Shown: positions 61,278-64,000 of the stretch, piece after piece
Layout of the letters: every line of letters begins with the position of its first letter
Position numbering within the stretch: position 1 is the first letter of the stretch
Source of the DNA: Actinosynnema pretiosum
GTDB lineage: Bacteria; Actinomycetota; Actinomycetes; Mycobacteriales; Pseudonocardiaceae
Length of the DNA: 64,000 nt
Assembly: GCF_024171695.1 (NCBI RefSeq)
Contig: NZ_JAMTCF010000008.1
Span: forward strand, 118,338 to 182,337
Reading direction: 5' to 3'
Notes under the pieces: generated by a model
Told to the model about the DNA's origin: nothing
Database searches by the model: none
The model's input: only the letters and a program-made list of their open reading frames with translations
Program-made: the position numbers and the translations under genes

Positions 61278-61477
61278 GGGCTCCTCCACCGGTCTTACTG
61301 GCGATTTCCCGGTCGGCTTCCTGCCACCGGGCCTCCTGCTCCTGTCTGGCGGCACCCCGCGCTGCCGCGTCCCACCGGACATGACCACCCCCTTCACCCC
61401 GTCCTGCCGGGGGAACCCGTGGCGGCCGGTCTGCCGCCAGTGCCGCACCCTCGGCGCGCGGCGGCGCTTCCTGCGGG

Positions 61478-62293
61478 TCACGCGCAGTCGATCAGCTTGT
61501 TCGGATCGGGCTTGTGCGGAGCCGGGTCGATGCCGGGCAGGTTGGCCTCGAAGAAGCTCCGCCACAGGGTTCCGGACAGCAGGCCCCTGAGCAGCTCGGT
61601 CACCTTCCGGCAGCGCGCCAGGTCCCCCTTGGGGAACCCGATGCCGTACCGCTCCTGCTGGCCGAACGACTCCTGCGCCAGCACCACGGTGTCCGGGTTC
61701 GCGGCGGCGTAGCCGTGCAGCAGCAGTTGGTCGGTGGACACCGCCGCGACCTCGCCCGCGCGCAGCAGGTCGACGCACTTCTGGTAGACGCTCTCCGCCC
61801 TGGGCACCACGTCCAGGTCGTACTCGCCCAGCTGCTGGGCCGACGTCGACCCCTCGGTCACGCACACCGTCCGCCCGCGCAGCGACTCCCGGTCCGGGTG
61901 CTCCGGCCTGCCGCTCGCGTCCCTGCGCACCAGCAGCCCCTGCCTGGTCAGCATGTACGGCCCCGCGAACAGGACCTGATCGCGCCGGGCGTCGGTGATC
62001 GAGTACGTGTGCACCACCAGCGAGACCCGCCCGCCCGGCCGCAGCGCCGCCTCGCGCTCGCCGTCCACCAGCGACAGCGGCTCGGGGACGAAGTCCAGCT
62101 CCGAGGCCAGCCAGTTGACCAGATCGTGGTCGAACCCGCTGCGCCTGGTCTCCGCGTCGACGGTGTTCCAGCCGGGCGAGCTGGGGGCGACGCCGACGTA
62201 GACGCGGTCGGGGAACAGGGGAGCGGGCTCCGAGCAGCCCACGACGAGCGCGACCACCGCCGCGAGCGCGACCACCGCGCGCCGGTCAACCAC
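61478..62293 (-). CDS. GlnH-like solute-binding lipoprotein, copy B
   Basis: A 271-residue lipoprotein starting at ATG 62293 with lipobox LVVGC (Cys20). RSGFDHDLVNWLASELDF, VVHTYSITDARRDQVLFAGP, VCVTEGSTSAQQL, STDQLLLHGYAAANPDTVVL and ERYGIGFPKGDLARC align along the full length with copy A. Differences cluster between these shared blocks, so ligand preference may differ. It overlaps the truncated partner gene by 8 bp, exactly as copy A overlaps its partner. Confidence 0.88.
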   Translation of the reverse strand: MVDRRAVVALAAVVALVVGCSEPAPLFPDRVYVGVAPSSPGWNTVDAETRRSGFDHDLVNWLASELDFVPEPLSLVDGEREAALRPGGRVSLVVHTYSITDARRDQVLFAGPYMLTRQGLLVRRDASGRPEHPDRESLRGRTVCVTEGSTSAQQLGEYDLDVVPRAESVYQKCVDLLRAGEVAAVSTDQLLLHGYAAANPDTVVLAQESFGQQERYGIGFPKGDLARCRKVTELLRGLLSGTLWRSFFEANLPGIDPAPHKPDPNKLIDCA

Positions 62294-62546
62294 GGGAAGC
62301 CTCCTGGGGGACCTGGAGCACCACGGGATCGCCTTCGATCCGGACCTCGCAGGCCCGGTCCTCCTCGGCGTAGCGCAACCCGATCCGCACCTGCACCCGC
62401 TGTCCGTCGTCCTCCAGCTCCAGCGCGACCCGCTCGCCCGTCCGCCCGACCGCCTCGCGCGTCGTCCTCCCGTCCAGCAGCAGCGCGTAGCGCAACTCGC
62501 CCACCTCCTCGCAGCAACCGGTCGGATCGGCGTTCTCCACGCGCAA
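62286..62546 (-). CDS. Truncated partner of copy B (extracellular domain only)
   Basis: An 86-residue protein starting with TTG 62546 behind GAGGGGG. ENADPTGCCEEVGELRYALL, LDGRTTREAVGRTGERVALE and CEVRIEGDPVVLQ match the C-terminal extracellular part of the 60621-61277 protein. The first 130 or so residues, including all membrane helices, are missing. Without a signal or helix it would stay cytosolic, so it may be non-functional or only couple translation to copy B. It is a 5'-truncated duplicate. Confidence 0.66.
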   Translation of the reverse strand: MRVENADPTGCCEEVGELRYALLLDGRTTREAVGRTGERVALELEDDGQRVQVRIGLRYAEEDRACEVRIEGDPVVLQVPQEASRG

Positions 62547-62888
62547 TCACCCCCTCGCCGCCCTGCGCGGGCAGGAAACCAGTATCCGGAAAATTCCTGC
62601 CGGTGACCTCGGATTCGCCGGGGTCGGCCGAGTTGTTACGCGGGCGTGGGGAACGATCTCCAGGGGGTGCTCGATTCCAGGTCAGCGGGCATGAGTGCGG
62701 ATCTCGTCGGCTTTTGCGGAACGATCGGGTGCATATCCCTCCGAACGTTTCGACCGTTCTTTTGCGGGACCGTCCGAAAACGTTAGTTGTGAAACATATT
62801 CGCTGATCCGGGGCCTGTGAAATGCCCTTATGATCGCCTTGCGGCGAGGTCACCCGGAATCGCCGTCCGGGGGGAGCGGAGGTGGTCG
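62547..62888. other. 342-bp divergent interval
   Basis: No gene is seen. It is less GC-rich than its flanks. TATGAT at 62829-62834 is a good -10 hexamer for the gene at 62889, but no clear -35 lies at the proper distance. Confidence 0.45.
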
Positions 62889-63488
62889 GTGTCCAGCCCG
62901 TGGCGGGTCGAGGGGGAGCGGGTGTGGCGGATGGGGAACCGGTTGCCGCGCGCCGACGCGGCGACCTTCCGGGTGCTCAGCTTCTCGTTCGCCCGCGATG
63001 CCGAGCGGGTGTGGACGCCGTGGCACCGGGTCAAGGCGGACGCCGCCACGTTCCGCGCGCTCGACCGGGGGGTCGTGCACGACGACCTCGGGGAGCCCGT
63101 CGCGCACGGCTACGGGGCCGACCGGGACGCCGTCGTGTTCTCGGCGGGCGTCGACCGGCCGGTGCGCGTGGCGGGCGCCGAGGTCGCCACGTTCCTGTCG
63201 CTGGGCGGGTTCTTCGGGCACGACGCGCGCTCCTGCTACGCACACGGCAGGCTGCTGCGCGGCGCCGACCCCGGTGACTGGCGGATCGTCGACCAGCGGA
63301 TGCTCTACTCCACCTCGGGTGGCCGGGTCTACCACGCGTGGCGGCCGGTGCCCGCCGACGCGCGCACGTTCAGCACGCTCACCGTGACCAGCGCGGGCAG
63401 GCTCCGGCAGGTCGCCCGCGACGCCGAGTGGTTCTACCTGGACGGGGAGCCGGTGTCCGAGCGGGAGCTGGCGGAGCGGTTGCGGTGA
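62889..63488 (+). CDS. DKNYY-family repeat protein
   Basis: A 199-residue protein starting with GTG 62889 directly behind GGAGGTGG; GTG 62817 would be an unsupported longer form. It consists of repeating units of the DKNYY type: LPRADAATFRVLSFSFARDA, ERVWTPWHRVKADAATFRAL, then RMLYSTSGGRVYHAWRPV and VARDAEWFYLDGEPV. The A-D-A-x-T-F and R-D-A-x-x-V/F pattern recurs. The family forms small beta repeats of unknown role, often in cell-surface or lipoprotein contexts. No signal peptide is visible here. Confidence 0.7.
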   Translation: MSSPWRVEGERVWRMGNRLPRADAATFRVLSFSFARDAERVWTPWHRVKADAATFRALDRGVVHDDLGEPVAHGYGADRDAVVFSAGVDRPVRVAGAEVATFLSLGGFFGHDARSCYAHGRLLRGADPGDWRIVDQRMLYSTSGGRVYHAWRPVPADARTFSTLTVTSAGRLRQVARDAEWFYLDGEPVSERELAERLR

Positions 63489-63495
63489 CCGGGAT

Positions 63496-64000
63496 TCAGA
63501 GGCGCACCACGACCCGCGTCAGCGTCCCGTCGTACGCCCGCGACCCCGACTGCACCGGCAGCTCACCCGCGGGCCTCGGCGGCAGCAGCGCGGCGACCTC
63601 GGCGGGCAGCCCCACCCGGTGGTCGGTGACCGCCAGCTCCGCCCCGACCGGGCACTCCAGCTCGAACCCGTCGCCCTGCCCGTAGAACTCCACCACCCCG
63701 GCGGGCAGGTCCCGCCCGCCCGACCGGCACCCGGCGGGCGCCACGACCTGCGTGCGCCACACCCCGTCACCCGGCCGCACGCTCACCCGAGCGATCGAGT
63801 CCCCGGTCGCCACCTCCACCTCCGGCGGGGCCAGCAGCCCGCCGGGCGCGGGCGCGCGCAGCAGCGGGCCGGTCAGCATCGGGAAGTCCTCCTTCAGCAG
63901 CACCCCGCGCTCCGGCCGCTCGCCCAGCGCGTTCCACGTCCACGCGCTGACCTCCGGGTCGCCGGACAGCCACGACCCGCTGCCCCGGTCGTCCAGGTGG
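63496..64000 (-). CDS. Unknown protein, C-terminal part (cut by right edge)
   Basis: The reverse strand is open from the window edge to TGA 63496, 168 codons. The visible part reads GSWLSGDPEVSAWTWNALGE, PMLTGPLLRAPAPGGLLAPP, VARVSVRP-like IARVSVRPGDGVWRTQVVAP and ELPVQSGSRAYDGTLTRVVV. It is Gly/Pro-rich beta-type sequence with at least two Cys (APAGCRSGG, FELECPVG), suggesting an extracellular domain or immunity/ESX-associated protein. It ends 7 bp from the convergent DKNYY gene. Family not recognised. Confidence 0.6.
   Translation of the reverse strand, partial: HLDDRGSGSWLSGDPEVSAWTWNALGERPERGVLLKEDFPMLTGPLLRAPAPGGLLAPPEVEVATGDSIARVSVRPGDGVWRTQVVAPAGCRSGGRDLPAGVVEFYGQGDGFELECPVGAELAVTDHRVGLPAEVAALLPPRPAGELPVQSGSRAYDGTLTRVVVRL

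Overview
The window is very GC-rich (about 73% by eye) with strong G/C third-position bias, many GTG and TTG starts, and actinomycete family content: SARP-type and single-domain LuxR regulators, a YbaB-type gene next to an Rhs toxin, GtrA, a GH64 glucanase with ricin-type lectin, and a decaprenyl-phosphate ribose synthase-like UbiA protein. It looks like a chromosomal segment of a filamentous Pseudonocardiales species (Actinosynnema/Saccharothrix-like). That placement is inference; no rRNA, tRNA or CRISPR was seen.

Layout. 1-1700: decayed insertion sequences (two IS5-type transposases, one rve-type). 1794-6956: a toxin module, leftward, made of a broken YbaB/EbfC gene, a 1498-residue Rhs/YD protein with a WXG100-like head and a variable toxin tip, and a probable immunity gene. 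7207-12262: a 1066-residue SARP regulator divergent from a degenerate SDR and an MFS exporter, with 10-11 bp spaced direct repeats between them. 12435-12761: a second IS5 remnant whose end is an exact inverted copy of the end at 1077-1096, so the toxin/SARP/MFS block lies between two inward-facing IS ends. 13153-17456: orphan vsr, an ABC exporter with divergent TetR regulator, and an ASADH homologue without the catalytic Cys. 17918-28344: a LuxR-type regulator, then a compact collinear cluster (aminotransferase, epimerase, membrane-anchored EEP hydrolase, GT4, UbiA/DPPR-synthase-like enzyme, GT2, flippase-like membrane protein, aldo/keto reductase) closed by a strong hairpin. This is the best candidate for an undescribed biosynthetic system, probably a polyprenyl-linked amino-sugar or cyclitol glycoconjugate.

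28517-38087: small secreted protein, acyltransferase, a GT51 glycosyltransferase with a dead transpeptidase half, an XRE-like protein, an ABC-2 exporter divergent from a NarL-type two-component system with GTCAC/GTGAC operators between them, a WGR/beta-propeller protein and a double ABM-domain protein. 38704-43920: a 1738-residue SF1 helicase fused to a Vsr/MTES_1575-like nuclease, a strong anti-phage defence candidate. 43976-51700: a repeat-like protein, a secreted peptidase-type hydrolase, a truncated AraC regulator next to the repair genes alkA and ogt, a single-domain LuxR protein, a secreted NlpC-like protein and GtrA. 52006-55437: a predicted NTPase, one membrane helix and an extracytoplasmic solute-binding domain in one polypeptide.

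55577-64000: a conserved unknown, a beta-lactamase-fold pseudoenzyme, a GH64 glucanase with CBM13, a tandem duplication of a two-gene module (membrane/extracellular-domain protein plus GlnH-like lipoprotein) with no transporter beside it, a DKNYY-type protein, and a partial gene at the right edge.

Recurring themes are solute-binding domains uncoupled from transporters, enzyme folds that have lost their catalytic residues, and leaderless promoters of the form TAGG(C/G)T placed 6-7 nt before start codons.
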